Source: Nitratireductor thuwali (lineage in GTDB: Bacteria; Pseudomonadota; Alphaproteobacteria; Rhizobiales; Rhizobiaceae). From it: a DNA stretch of 64,000 bases. How positions within the stretch are numbered: the first letter of the stretch is position 1; each line of letters opens with the position of its first letter. The position numbers were made by a program, and so were the translations under genes. Location of the stretch: the NCBI RefSeq assembly GCF_036621415.1, contig NZ_CP030941.1, positions 2,354,001 through 2,418,000 of the forward strand, in the 5' to 3' direction. The notes below the pieces were generated by a model. The model saw only the letters and a program-made list of their open reading frames with translations. It was not told where the DNA came from and ran no database searches. This document shows positions 1 to 7,510 of the stretch, piece after piece.

Positions 1-177
1 ATCGACAACGACCAGATCGCCGACAGAAAGATCGTCGTCCGATGCGACGGCGTAGAGTCCGATCGGCGCGCTCGCGGAGGCGTTCCAGATCAGCTTCGGA
101 CTGACATGGACGAAGGCCAGTCCGCCGATCGCGAGCGCCGAGAAACAGGTCCACATGACGTAACCGAGCCGGGTCAT
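1..177 (-). CDS. S26 family signal peptidase (TraF-like), 3' part cut by window edge
   Basis: The visible part encodes the N-terminal 59 residues of a conjugative-transfer signal peptidase. There is one hydrophobic segment (about residues 5-22), then the sequence WNASASAPIGLYAV, in which the S-x-P-x-G-L-Y pattern holds the nucleophilic serine typical of TraF/S26 peptidases. The ATG at 177 overlaps the stop of the upstream DUF2840 gene in an ATGA, so the two are translationally coupled. TraF peptidases process or cyclise conjugative pilins at the inner membrane. The catalytic lysine lies outside the window. Identification of the family is firm; the role in conjugation is inferred from the neighbouring ICE genes. 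Confidence 0.8.
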   Translation of the reverse strand, partial: MTRLGYVMWTCFSALAIGGLAFVHVSPKLIWNASASAPIGLYAVASDDDLSVGDLVVVD

Positions 178-680
178 GATATGCTCCCCGCCGTCGCGGT
201 GCGCTGTGTCTGTGGATCGGGCGGACAGGTCTGGCGCAGCAGCCAGGCGCGATGTTGAGCGGCTGTGTAGGAGCGCGGCTCCAAGCCCGCAGACAGTCTG
301 TTGTGAACGTGGCGCCAGTAGTCCGGCGCGGCGTCCGCCGGGTCGATGCCGAGCGCTTCGATTTCATCGCCGATCTGGAGAACCCGTTCGACCTTGGGCC
401 AGCCGGACAGGCGCAGCAAACTGTCGCCGCCGGGTGTCACATACGGAACGGTCGCGTAGGGCTCGCCCGATCGGGGCGCACGCAGAATGTCGATCCGGCT
501 TATCGCCGTGCCGAAGTCATTTGCCTGCCATCGGACGAAGGCAAAGACAGCGCCGGGATCGAATGCGGCGGTGCTGCGACTGCGGCTCTGAATCGTTGTC
601 CGCGCGATGCGGCCGAAGCGAATCCAGTGCTCGATCCGCTTCTCGATCCAGACGAGTTCGACAGTGGCGTCGCCGCTCAT
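174..680 (-). CDS. DUF2840 domain-containing protein
   Basis: This 168-residue soluble protein matches the DUF2840 family, found almost only beside traF and rlxS in alphaproteobacterial ICEs. Recognisable stretches are the N-terminal VELVWIEKRIEHWIRFGR, the central FAFVRWQANDFGT and the tail with LLRQTCPPD. No catalytic motif is visible and the function is unknown. It overlaps the downstream peptidase (ATGA at 174-177) and its own start at 680 overlaps the end of the HTH gene at 677, so the three form one minus-strand operon. Confidence is high for the gene and family, low for any function. Confidence 0.85.
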   Translation of the reverse strand: MSGDATVELVWIEKRIEHWIRFGRIARTTIQSRSRSTAAFDPGAVFAFVRWQANDFGTAISRIDILRAPRSGEPYATVPYVTPGGDSLLRLSGWPKVERVLQIGDEIEALGIDPADAAPDYWRHVHNRLSAGLEPRSYTAAQHRAWLLRQTCPPDPQTQRTATAGSIS

Positions 681-961
681 GAGCGGGCCTTCCGCACATA
701 GGCGGGCGAGATCGCGGCATGCCGCTTGGCGGGCAGAACCTCTTGGCCCGTGTCATCCGAGGTCGAATGCTTCTCACCGCGGCTGACCCAGGCCTGCAGA
801 TCCTCGATCGCATAGACCACACGCCCGCCGATCTTCGAATAGCGCGGCCCCGTGCCATAGGTGCGGTGCTTTTCGAGGGTTCTGCCCGACAGGCCGAGAA
901 AACGGGCCGCCTCGGGCGTTCGCAGATAGCGTGGGGGAAGTCCGGCATTGGGGTCTGGCAT
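677..961 (-). CDS. AlpA/excisionase-type helix-turn-helix protein
   Basis: A 94-residue DNA-binding protein. Residues 10-60 form a MerR/AlpA-like winged helix: RYLRTPEAARFLGLSGRTLE, then a GPRYSKIGGRVVYAIEDLQAWV wing, the pattern of AlpA and Xis family proteins. A basic tail follows. It heads the DUF2840-traF operon with a 4-bp overlap, which places it as the likely local regulator of that transfer module or as the recombination directionality factor of the ICE. Which of the two cannot be told from sequence. A nested inverted repeat lies directly upstream of the start codon. Confidence 0.8.
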   Translation of the reverse strand: MPDPNAGLPPRYLRTPEAARFLGLSGRTLEKHRTYGTGPRYSKIGGRVVYAIEDLQAWVSRGEKHSTSDDTGQEVLPAKRHAAISPAYVRKARS

Positions 962-967
962 GGGTCG

Positions 968-1018
968 CGTCTCCGGTTAGGTCGTCCCGCTGCAGGATGC
1001 GCGGGACTGTCGGAGACG
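968..1018. repeat. Nested inverted repeat upstream of the HTH gene
   Basis: Outer arms CGTCTCCG (968-975) and CGGAGACG (1011-1018) are perfect complements. Inside them GTCCCGC (984-990) pairs with GCGGGAC (1001-1007) across a 10-nt loop. It ends 7 bp upstream of the AlpA-like gene start at 961, so it lies in the leader of that transcript. It could be an operator, an attenuator hairpin or an mRNA stabiliser. Confidence 0.6.
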
Positions 1019-1118
1019 AGAAAAGCGGGAGATGACCCCCTGGAGGGATGACGATCAGCGTACAGCGAAAACGTCACCCCCTAAACGACGGCAAAAAATG
1101 AAACTGCGGCGGGCTCGA

Positions 1119-1982
1119 TCAGAACGGGATTTCGTCATCCAAATCGGCGGCGGGTTTCTGCCGCGAGGCTTCTATGCGTTCGATGAATGCAAGCGAGGCG
1201 AGGACGCAGTCGATGATGAACTGTGCTTCGGAAACCTCGAGAAGCTCATTGTCGTGCGCGAAGGAGCGCTTGTTGCGGGCCTGGTTCAGGCTGTTGAAGA
1301 GCTTGTGCTGAACGCGGAGTGTCGGCAGGGCGAATTCGCTCACCGCGCCTTCATCACGTAATGCCTTGCCATATGCACCGAATATGGCGTCGAGTGGGGT
1401 CTTTGCATCGACGGCCTGGTTGCGCGATGCGAGCAGATCGCGGAAACGTTTGACGCAATAGGTATGCACACGATCCAGTGCGACATCCGGTTTTTCTGCG
1501 ACAAGATCGGCGGCGATGGACGCACGCAGTTTGGGAAGCGTTGTGTCGCGCGAGAAGTCCGTGAACGCGTCGTCGAGGTTCAGCGTAGATGCATTTTCAA
1601 GCTCACTCGTGAACTGCTCAAGCCATGCTTTCAGGCGCTCTTCTTTCGCGGCGTACGTATCCACGTAGCCATCGAGACTGCAGCGATACGCCCATAAGAC
1701 GCGAAGAACCTGAGCGACGAGGCGCGGTTCCGCGACCTCGACGAAGCCTCTGAGTGTCTTGCCCTTGCTTGCGCCTTCGACCTGAAAGCGCTCCTGGAAG
1801 ATCTGGATGTCGAAATTCTCTTCGAACCACTCGGCCATGGTTCGGTCGGAGAAGTCGAGGACGTAACCGCCGCCGCTGTGAAATATCTCGTCGAAGACGG
1901 TTCGTTGCTGAGACGGCAGCCGACGCGTGCGTCCGATAATCCTGGGAAGGCTGGAATCAAGGTTTTGCGAAGGCTGCGTCAT
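1119..1982 (-). CDS. Abi_C-type abortive infection family protein
   Basis: A 287-residue soluble protein whose C-terminal part (about residues 215-275) carries LFNSLNQARNKRSFAHDNEL followed by VSEAQFIIDCVLASLAFIE. This matches the Abi_C module (abortive infection C-terminus), in which a conserved R-N..S.AHG/D-like motif sits before two helices. The N-terminal half (VFDEIFHSGGGYVLDFSDRT, FEENFDI) fits the AbiJ N-terminal type. Abi_C proteins are found in phage-exclusion genes; the activity is not known. It follows the frameshifted DUF2285 gene on the same strand after about 60 bp. ATG 1982 is preferred; an in-frame GTG at 2018 is the alternative, and neither has a strong Shine-Dalgarno site. 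Confidence 0.6.
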   Translation of the reverse strand: MTQPSQNLDSSLPRIIGRTRRLPSQQRTVFDEIFHSGGGYVLDFSDRTMAEWFEENFDIQIFQERFQVEGASKGKTLRGFVEVAEPRLVAQVLRVLWAYRCSLDGYVDTYAAKEERLKAWLEQFTSELENASTLNLDDAFTDFSRDTTLPKLRASIAADLVAEKPDVALDRVHTYCVKRFRDLLASRNQAVDAKTPLDAIFGAYGKALRDEGAVSEFALPTLRVQHKLFNSLNQARNKRSFAHDNELLEVSEAQFIIDCVLASLAFIERIEASRQKPAADLDDEIPF

Positions 1983-2040
1983 CCGATGAACATACCGGAA
2001 ACCTCCCGGAGCGCACACTCACTGTGAAATATCGGCAGCC

Positions 2041-2755
2041 TCAGCGATATTTGCCCTGAAGAAGTTGGCGATAGCCGCGAGCGATCATCATCCGCCCGTA
2101 AGCGGCCAACCGCGCAACCTGCGCCTTGAGCGAACTGGTCTTCCACGGTTCGACGGCTACGCGATCGGCGCCGAAGAAGGCCGTGGCAATCGCACGATAG
2201 CTGGCGCCGCTCTGTCGCCCGTCGATCGTGCGCAAGGCGCGTTTCAGTCGCTCGCGCCGATGTGGCGTAATCGGCGGGTCTGCGTTGCGCTCGATAAGCT
2301 GCCGATACAGCCTGTCAGCAGCAGCAAGCCGAACGGGCCAAGCCTCATCGAGAGGAAGTAGGACGCCTACGGGCTGATCATCGGCCTGATTGCCGACAAG
2401 ATTCACACCGTTCTCCAGTCGCATCCATGACAGTCCGTCGGCGCCCGTTCTGCGCTCTGTGATGCTGTCGGTAGGAATGGCGGCGGTCACGCCGATGTCG
2501 GGCAGAGACGCTATCAGGTGAACCACGGCGGGTGCGGCGAAAGGCAGCCAGAAGACGGGAGCGCCAAGCGCGTTGAGCTCTGGGTCTACCGGGAAATCGC
2601 AACCCCCAATCGGCTGGAGCGCCGCCGCCCTCCTGCATCATGTCGTAGTCTTTGCGATAGTGCGTGTTCCGCCGAAGGCATTCCCAGGCGAGGCCCGAGA
2701 TGCCGAGTTCGTCGAAATGAGCGTATTGGTTATCGTCGCGCCAATCGGCCGCCAT
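2041..2755 (-). pseudogene. DUF6499-DUF2285 protein, frameshifted
   Basis: Read from ATG 2755, the first frame gives a typical DUF6499 start (MAADWRDDNQYAHFDELG, LAWECLRRNTHYRKDY) and stays in family register to DWGLRF. It then leaves it at a CCC run (minus strand of 2591-2593). Removing one C restores PVDPELNALGAPVFWLPFA and runs into the second frame, which encodes a DUF2285 domain (RLKRALRTIDGRQSGASYR, ARGYRQLLQGKYR) to the stop at 2041. The whole would be about 238 residues, the usual length for this ICE family. Either the gene is disrupted or the base is a sequencing error. DUF2285 proteins are thought to be ICE regulators. Confidence 0.75.
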
Positions 2756-2847
2756 GGCGAACTTCTCCCAATAGGGCGCCGAAAAAATAACGACGCCAGT
2801 TGCTTGGGATGTTTCGCTGCAAATCTGTGATTGCATAGCTTGGCTGC

Positions 2848-2877
2848 ATGCATCATGCGATGCATCTTATGCATCAC
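2848..2877. promoter_or_regulatory. Array of ATGCATC half-sites upstream of the DUF6499-DUF2285 gene
   Basis: Copies of ATGCATC begin at 2848, 2860 and 2869. The right pair (2859-2877) matches positions 8082-8100 at 17 of 19 bases. It starts 104 bp upstream of the gene start at 2755, and the second site lies 104 bp upstream of the start at 7978. The symmetry suggests the operator of an ICE regulator. Confidence 0.5.
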
Positions 2878-2884
2878 TCACCGC

Positions 2885-3160
2885 TTAGCGGACGGGAAAG
2901 CCACTTTTGAGAAGGTTGCGATACCCGTGCTCAGTCATCCAACGCGCGCGGGACAGGTGACTCTCGTGGACACGGCGAGCACGTTCAGGCTCCGCCTTGG
3001 CGTCGATACCGAGCAGCACCGCTGACACCTCTTCTAGCGTGGCGCCAGCCTCTTCGGCGTCGAGAAGCCGCATGTAAAGCTTGAGATGATCCTGATCGTA
3101 AGCCGTTACGGCCCGTTTGTCCGGTGGTGCATCGGCGATCTCTAGCTGGGTGGCGGTCAT
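2885..3160 (-). CDS. DUF2285 domain-containing protein
   Basis: A 91-residue protein consisting of one DUF2285 helix-turn-helix-like domain: YDQDHLKLYMRLLDAEEAGAT, EEVSAVLLGIDA, then HLSRARWMTEHGYRNLL, the family signature end. Start ATG 3160 is preceded by AGGAAGCCGA, a good Shine-Dalgarno; a longer open frame to 3328 lacks one. DUF2285 proteins in symbiosis ICEs (for example FseA and TraI2-linked genes) act in transcriptional activation of excision and transfer; that role is inferred here. It is divergent from the XRE gene at 3334. Confidence 0.8.
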   Translation of the reverse strand: MTATQLEIADAPPDKRAVTAYDQDHLKLYMRLLDAEEAGATLEEVSAVLLGIDAKAEPERARRVHESHLSRARWMTEHGYRNLLKSGFPVR

Positions 3161-3283
3161 TCGGCTTCCTCGCAGATCAAGCAACCCAATTAATGAACCG
3201 GAAACCATAGCGCACGCAAGCGCCGGTCGGTTGAAAGTTACGGTACTGACCGCAGCCACGTGGCCGAGTGATCCTCGGGGCCG

Positions 3284-3335
3284 CGTATTATAATACGTCG
3301 CATCAAAATACGCGATCCGCATTTTCATTGCGGAT
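3284..3335. promoter_or_regulatory. Two inverted repeats in the divergent DUF2285/XRE promoter region
   Basis: A perfect 14-bp palindrome CGTATTATAATACG occupies 3284-3297. A second inverted repeat, ATCCGCA (3315-3321) and TGCGGAT (3329-3335) with a 7-bp spacer, overlaps the start codon of the XRE gene. Small XRE repressors often bind such sites to control themselves and a divergent gene. Confidence 0.55.
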
Positions 3336-3552
3336 GGATATTCGAACAGTTTTCGGCGCGAACCTTCAGTTTTTTCGAGAGAAAGCCGGTCTCAGCCAAG
3401 CCGCGTTGGCAGACAGGATGGGCGTTGATCGCGCGCACATAAGCGCCATGGAGCGCGGCCAGCAGAACGTCACCATCATCACGCTCTGGCATGTGGCCGA
3501 AGCGCTCGACGTTAAACCGGCGGCGCTTCTGGACGATCAGCGGAAGGGTTGA
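3334..3552 (+). CDS. XRE-family transcriptional regulator
   Basis: A 72-residue single-domain Cro/C1-type repressor. The helix-turn-helix lies at about residues 20-43 (GLSQAALADRMGVDRAHISAMERG), followed by the usual third-helix region with ITLWHVAEALDVKPAALLDD. Short XRE proteins of this form are common quorum or excision repressors in rhizobial ICEs. The chosen start at 3334 gives the standard family length; an earlier in-frame start at 3268 would run through the palindromic control region. It is divergent from the DUF2285 gene, so the two probably share control at 3161-3333. Confidence 0.8.
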   Translation: MDIRTVFGANLQFFREKAGLSQAALADRMGVDRAHISAMERGQQNVTIITLWHVAEALDVKPAALLDDQRKG

Positions 3553-3563
3553 AAGCCATGAAA

Positions 3564-3604
3564 GACGCCCCGCCCGGGTTTTCGGGCGGAGCGCCGGAGG
3601 CGTC
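3564..3604 (-). terminator. Hairpin between convergent XRE and DUF736 genes
   Basis: CCGCCCG (3570-3576) pairs with CGGGCGG (3583-3589), and outside this GACGCC (3564-3569) pairs with GGCGTC (3599-3604). It begins right after the DUF736 stop at 3603. There is only a weak T-tract on either side, so it may end transcripts from both directions inefficiently. Confidence 0.55.
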
Positions 3605-3935
3605 AGTCGCCGTTCTGACGGCGGGATCGCGACCAGATGAGGCTGAAGCTTTCGCTACCCTCGATGACGGTATCGTCGAAGAGGTTGGCGTAGATCGGCG
3701 CGGAGAAGCTCGGATCATCGAGCTTGAGGCTCAGATAGTCGCGGCCCTCGTTCGAGCGCTTGGACCAGGCGGCGCCGATCTCGGCGCTCCCGACGACGAC
3801 GCGGTGAGAGGGAGCTTTGTCGTTCGTGCGGTCCTCTTCGGGGACGATGCGGACATTCTTCGCCTGAACGTTCAGGGTGACGATCTCGCCGACGAACTCG
3901 TTGCCGGTCTTCTTGAAGGTTCCGATGGTGGCCAT
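3603..3935 (-). CDS. DUF736 domain-containing protein
   Basis: A 110-residue protein opening with MATIGTFKKTGNEFVGEIVT and continuing NVRIVPEEDR...APSHRVVVG...EIGAAWSKRS...DYLSLKLDDPSF, a full-length match to DUF736, a hallmark of alphaproteobacterial conjugative elements. Start 3935 has AAGGAGAACTGAC upstream; this GGAGAACTGACATG context is the same as at the ParB-like gene. The function is unknown. The protein is small, beta-rich and lacks membrane segments. The hairpin at its stop probably ends the transcript. Confidence 0.88.
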   Translation of the reverse strand: MATIGTFKKTGNEFVGEIVTLNVQAKNVRIVPEEDRTNDKAPSHRVVVGSAEIGAAWSKRSNEGRDYLSLKLDDPSFSAPIYANLFDDTVIEGSESFSLIWSRSRRQNGD

Positions 3936-4537
3936 GTCAGTTCTCCTTTTGGCTTTCGAGCCCGCGCCCGTCGCGGCCTCGATGGCGATCGACAAGGCCG
4001 GGGCGACCGCCGACGCAGTCCATGGACCCGGAGCGGATGCGGAGGACGGCGGGGCCGGAGTTTCTTGACGCGCGAGGAATGGGCGCAGCCCAAGGGAAGA
4101 AACTCCGGCCCCGCCGTTGCGGCCAAGGCGGTCGAGGCGTCAGCCGATTCCGGCCAGATCAGTCCATGAGAGGTCGTGACGTGTGTGGGTGCCGAGGTGT
4201 AGGAGAGTACTGGCCGCGGCCATTGGCGACCAAGGACTGACAGGGCATATGTCGGGTGATGAAGCACCGGCGCGATATTATAGGGAAAGATGGCGTCAAT
4301 CGGAGAAGGTGAACGATCACTGTCCAGGCAATGGCGAAGAAGGGCGATCGAAGCTCACCTATCCAGAGCGTGAAAACGGCTACCGCATGCCACAGAGACG
4401 GCATTGGGCTGCTCGCATTGGAGAAGCCGACATGGTCCCTGTTGTCGACATCGACGGCAAAGCGGGACAGAGTGGTCACCGTCCGACGGATCGGTCAATG
4501 CCCGCTGACCGTCGACTTGCCGTTCGCGTAGCGCGAT
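3936..4537. other. Non-coding spacer of about 600 bp
   Basis: No open frame here has recognisable protein character. The spacer divides ICE core (DUF736) from the YciI/LysR cargo. Its notable content is the long inverted repeat at 4046-4117; the rest shows nothing I can assign. Confidence 0.5.
4046..4117. repeat. 21-bp perfect inverted repeat with inner hairpin
   Basis: The arm at 4046-4066, ending in GGAGTTTCTT, is perfectly complementary to 4097-4117, which begins AAGAAACTCC. The 30-nt loop contains a second stem, GGGC (4081-4084) with GCCC (4088-4091). The layout (GC-rich outer stem plus inner stem) recurs at 9153-9271 in the same ICE. Confidence 0.65.
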
Positions 4538-4846
4538 TCAAACAGATGATCGGATCAACCGCGAACCATCAGCATAGACTTGTGTCCACTCGATGATTGC
4601 GTAGGATTTGCGAAGCCCGGTCGGCCAAAACGGATCTTCTTGAACAAGCCGATCCACATCTTCCGCAGCGTCGGCCTCGACAATCCACAAGCCGTCTCGC
4701 CCCAGTCCGGCTGTGTCCGACAGCGGTCCTGCCGCCTTGATTTTGTCTGCGTTCTTCTCGAGGAAATCGAGATGTCGGACCATGTGGCTCTTCCGGATGT
4801 CCGGATCGGCTTCGGGGGCATCTTCAAATAGAATGATGAATTTCAT
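4538..4846 (-). CDS. YciI family protein
   Basis: A 102-residue ferredoxin-like fold protein with the YciI/YCII pattern MKFIILFED...VRHLDFLEKNADKIKAAGPLSD...DGLWIVEADAAEDVDRLVQEDPF. The invariant histidine (residue 22, VRHLDF) and the aspartate of EADAAEDV are present. YciI proteins are small dimeric enzymes or binding proteins of uncertain substrate. ATG 4846 has GGAGACTGGAGA upstream and is preferred over an earlier start at 4888. It is divergent from the LysR gene 91 bp away, which suggests it is that regulator's target. Confidence 0.8.
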   Translation of the reverse strand: MKFIILFEDAPEADPDIRKSHMVRHLDFLEKNADKIKAAGPLSDTAGLGRDGLWIVEADAAEDVDRLVQEDPFWPTGLRKSYAIIEWTQVYADGSRLIRSSV

Positions 4847-4937
4847 TCTCCAGTCTCCTTGCTTTGACGTGAATAAGAATTTTTGCACAACAGAACTGAC
4901 GATTGAGTCATCGAGTTTGCCATTCTACACTGCAATT

Positions 4938-5813
4938 ATGCAGAGCCATGACTGGAACGATATCAGGTATCTCCTGGCACTTTACCGCACGGGAAAACTC
5001 AAGGACGCCGGGCGCGCTGTTGGCACGAGTGAAACAACGGTGGCCCGTCGGATTAAGAAGCTGGAGCAGGACTTGGGGGCGTCGCTGTTCCTGCAAAGCG
5101 CCAATGGTCGGTATGAACCGACGGATGCCGCCCTTCAAATCATGTCGCATGCCGAAGCGATTGAGTTGGAAAGCCTTGCGATTAGGGAGAAGTCCGACGA
5201 GGTCGCACAGCAGGTCCTGGGATCTGTGCGCATCAGTTCGGTTCCAATCATCGTGAACCGGGTGCTCGTTCCCAATCTCGGGTCCCTGACGCGTAAACAT
5301 CCGCACCTGACGGTCGAACTGGTGCCGGCGTCGGGTAATCTGGACCTTTCAAAGCGCGAAGCAGACCTCGCGGTACGGTTTGCACGTCCCGCGGGCGGAG
5401 GGCTGCGGATCAAAGCGCAGAAGCTGGGCGAGATGAAGTTCGGACCCTATTCGGCAAGCTCGGTTACACCGGATCAACTTGCGACACTCGGCTGGATTAC
5501 CTACGACGAAACGCATTCCGAATTGCCGCAAGCACGTTGGCTTGAAGTCGCCGCTAACAGTTCCCCCGAAGCACGCGCATGCCTCAAGGTGGCGGATGCT
5601 GAAACGGCACTGGAAGCCGTTGCCAACGGCGCAGGGAAATCACTTCTCCCGCAAGCAATTGCTGAGACGGACCCCCGTTTGCGATCCCTCTCGCTGACTC
5701 GCGATGCAGCACCCCCTGCCCGGGAAGTCTGGCTTCTCGCTCATGTCGACCAGACCTCAAGATCATCGATCATCGCGGCTAAGGAATGGCTGGCGAGTCT
5801 CCCCTGGATCTAG
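4938..5813 (+). CDS. LysR-family transcriptional regulator
   Basis: A 291-residue LTTR. The N-terminal winged helix reads WNDIRYLLALYRTGKLKDAG, AVGTSETTVARRIKKLEQDLG, ASLFLQSANGRYEPTDAA; the periplasmic-binding-like effector domain spans about residues 90-285. The HTH is of the subgroup whose relatives regulate small oxidoreductases or YciI genes. ATG 4938 gives the standard length. It is transcribed away from the YciI gene, so the 91-bp spacer should hold both promoters. The effector ligand cannot be predicted. Confidence 0.88.
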   Translation: MQSHDWNDIRYLLALYRTGKLKDAGRAVGTSETTVARRIKKLEQDLGASLFLQSANGRYEPTDAALQIMSHAEAIELESLAIREKSDEVAQQVLGSVRISSVPIIVNRVLVPNLGSLTRKHPHLTVELVPASGNLDLSKREADLAVRFARPAGGGLRIKAQKLGEMKFGPYSASSVTPDQLATLGWITYDETHSELPQARWLEVAANSSPEARACLKVADAETALEAVANGAGKSLLPQAIAETDPRLRSLSLTRDAAPPAREVWLLAHVDQTSRSSIIAAKEWLASLPWI

Positions 5814-6001
5814 GACAACCAATCTGAGGGGCCATTCAACCATAATGCAGCATCCAACAATATGGGCTCGGAGCTGCCGATCGCCGCTCCATGCACGAAT
5901 GTCGTCTGTTGCAAAGCGCTTAGGTGTGCTGTCGTGAAATGACCGCTTAGCTAGCGGCCAATGCCGCTAGAGTAGCCTACGCTGTTCGAATGTCGGCCGG
6001 T

Positions 6002-6625
6002 TCAATCGGCCGCCGCGAAATGCGCCATCTGGTCGGCATGGGCTTTCCGGAACGCCGGCCGTTCCGTCATCCGCGCCACATAGGCTTCCGTCGCCGGACG
6101 ATCGCCGAAGGCACGAACCTTTTCGACGCGCAGCACATCGGCCATGATCAGGTCCGCGACCGTGAAGCGCCCGGCCGCCAGCCAGTCCCGCTCGTTGAGG
6201 ACGCGCTCCACATGATCGAGGCGGCTTTCCAGCCAGCCTGTCAGGCCGTTGTCCTCGGCGCCGGACATTTCCAGAAACCACCAGGGGACTGAGACCATTT
6301 CGACCGAGTTGAGTGCGGCGATCGTCCATTGCAGCGCTTCGGCTCCCCCCACTGGATCGCGCGGCATCAGTTTTTCGCTCTTTCTGGCGAGGTGCAGCAA
6401 GCCCGCTCCGCTTTCGAAGATCGAGATGTCGCCGTCGGTGAGCCAGGGCGCCTGGCCGAAGGGCTGATGTTCAAAATGCTCTGTGCCTTTGTCTTTGAAT
6501 GGTGTGCTCTTCACCTGATAGGGAAGGCCTGCCTCCTCGCATGCCCATCTCAGCCGCAGGTCGCGCACGAAACCGCGGGGCATTTCGGGCACCCAGTCAT
6601 AGGTCCAGATCGTCAGGTCGCTCAT
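6002..6625 (-). CDS. Glutathione S-transferase family protein
   Basis: A 207-residue GST with a thioredoxin-like N-domain (LTIWTYDWVPEMPRGFVRDL, then KSTPFKDKGTEHFEHQPFGQAPWLTDGD, ISIFESGAGLLHLARK) and an all-helical C-domain (WLESRLDHVERVLNERDWLAAGRFTVADLIMADVL). The cis-proline before W and the ESGA segment that binds the glutathione gamma-glutamyl group are present. It is the last gene of an ArsR-SRPBCC-GST operon, overlapping the SRPBCC stop in an ATGA. In such operons the GST is a detoxification enzyme of unknown substrate. Confidence 0.88.
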   Translation of the reverse strand: MSDLTIWTYDWVPEMPRGFVRDLRLRWACEEAGLPYQVKSTPFKDKGTEHFEHQPFGQAPWLTDGDISIFESGAGLLHLARKSEKLMPRDPVGGAEALQWTIAALNSVEMVSVPWWFLEMSGAEDNGLTGWLESRLDHVERVLNERDWLAAGRFTVADLIMADVLRVEKVRAFGDRPATEAYVARMTERPAFRKAHADQMAHFAAAD

Positions 6626-7062
6626 TTTCCGTCCTCAAGATAGGTTTCCAGTTCGCCCGCCCAGCCGGTCCAGCCGGCACGGTGGCTCTCGATCGCTTCG
6701 TCGTTCGGCAGCTTCTCGTGCGTCAGGGTCAACTCGGTGCCGATGTCGATGGGCCGCAGGCGAATGGTGACCAGCGACTCCCAGTCGGGCCGGCCGGGCC
6801 ATTCCCAGGTGAAGACGAGCTTTTCGTTCGGCACGACCTCCCGATAGACACCCGTCGGGTTGTGTTCCGAGCCATCCGTCAGGCGAAAGACGATGGAGTA
6901 GCGGCCGCCGGGGCGAAGATCGAGTTCGGCGCGGACGGCCGGTCCGGCATCCGGCCCCCACCATTGCAGGACCTTATCGACCTGCGTCATCGCCGCGTAG
7001 ACCTTCTCCGGTGGTGCCTTGAGGCGGCGCACTATGGTTATGTCCGGGAGCCGGCCGTTCAT
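6622..7062 (-). CDS. SRPBCC (AHSA1-like) domain protein
   Basis: A 146-residue START/AHSA1-fold protein: ITIVRRLKAPPEKVYAAMTQ, LQWWGPD, DLRPGGRYSIVFR, GVYREVVPNEKLVFTWEW, LTHEKLPNDEAIESHRAGWTGW, the classic order for this family. It probably binds a small hydrophobic ligand. ATG 7062 overlaps the ArsR stop (7059) and is preferred over the start at 7116. The pairing ArsR plus SRPBCC plus GST is a common alphaproteobacterial unit, with the repressor autoregulating the operon. Confidence 0.88.
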   Translation of the reverse strand: MNGRLPDITIVRRLKAPPEKVYAAMTQVDKVLQWWGPDAGPAVRAELDLRPGGRYSIVFRLTDGSEHNPTGVYREVVPNEKLVFTWEWPGRPDWESLVTIRLRPIDIGTELTLTHEKLPNDEAIESHRAGWTGWAGELETYLEDGK

Positions 7063-7397
7063 TCCTCGCTGTCCTCCTCCACGAGGGCGGCCAGACGGTC
7101 GAGGCTGACGGTCCACAAGGCTTCGAAATGATGCAGCCAGTCCGCCGCCTCACTCAGCGGTTCCGCCGCCAGACGGACGGTTACGACGCGGCCGGTTTTC
7201 GTTCTTGAGATCAATCCCGCATCCGACAGAACGGCGAGATGTTTCATCAGCCCGGGCATCTTGATCGGCAGGGGCTCTGCCAGCGCGCTTATGGAGAGTT
7301 CGGGTTCCGACTTCAGCCGCTCGAGAACCTGTCGCCGCGTCGGGTCCGCGAGCGCAAAAAAGGTGCGGTCGATCGGTGTCTCGTGATACTTTGCCAT
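7059..7397 (-). CDS. ArsR-family winged-helix regulator
   Basis: A 112-residue metal-independent ArsR/SmtB-like regulator: FFALADPTRRQVLERLKSEPELSI, ALAEPLPIKMPGLMKHLAVLSDAGLISRTKTGRVVTVRL. The canonical metal-site ELCVCDL motif is missing, so it belongs to the ligand-free or organic-ligand class that precedes SRPBCC genes. It heads the three-gene operon; the promoter must lie in the 113 bp before the DUF-less membrane gene at 7511. Confidence 0.88.
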   Translation of the reverse strand: MAKYHETPIDRTFFALADPTRRQVLERLKSEPELSISALAEPLPIKMPGLMKHLAVLSDAGLISRTKTGRVVTVRLAAEPLSEAADWLHHFEALWTVSLDRLAALVEEDSEE

Positions 7398-7510
7398 ATA
7401 GTAAAGTTTTCAGAGCGGCCGCGACTTGTCAATCGGTTTCTTTTGTTGCTGCAGCCTACGGCCACCCGAGCGGACAATGGCCCGCGGTGCGGCAGCACGG
7501 TGGGCGTGGC

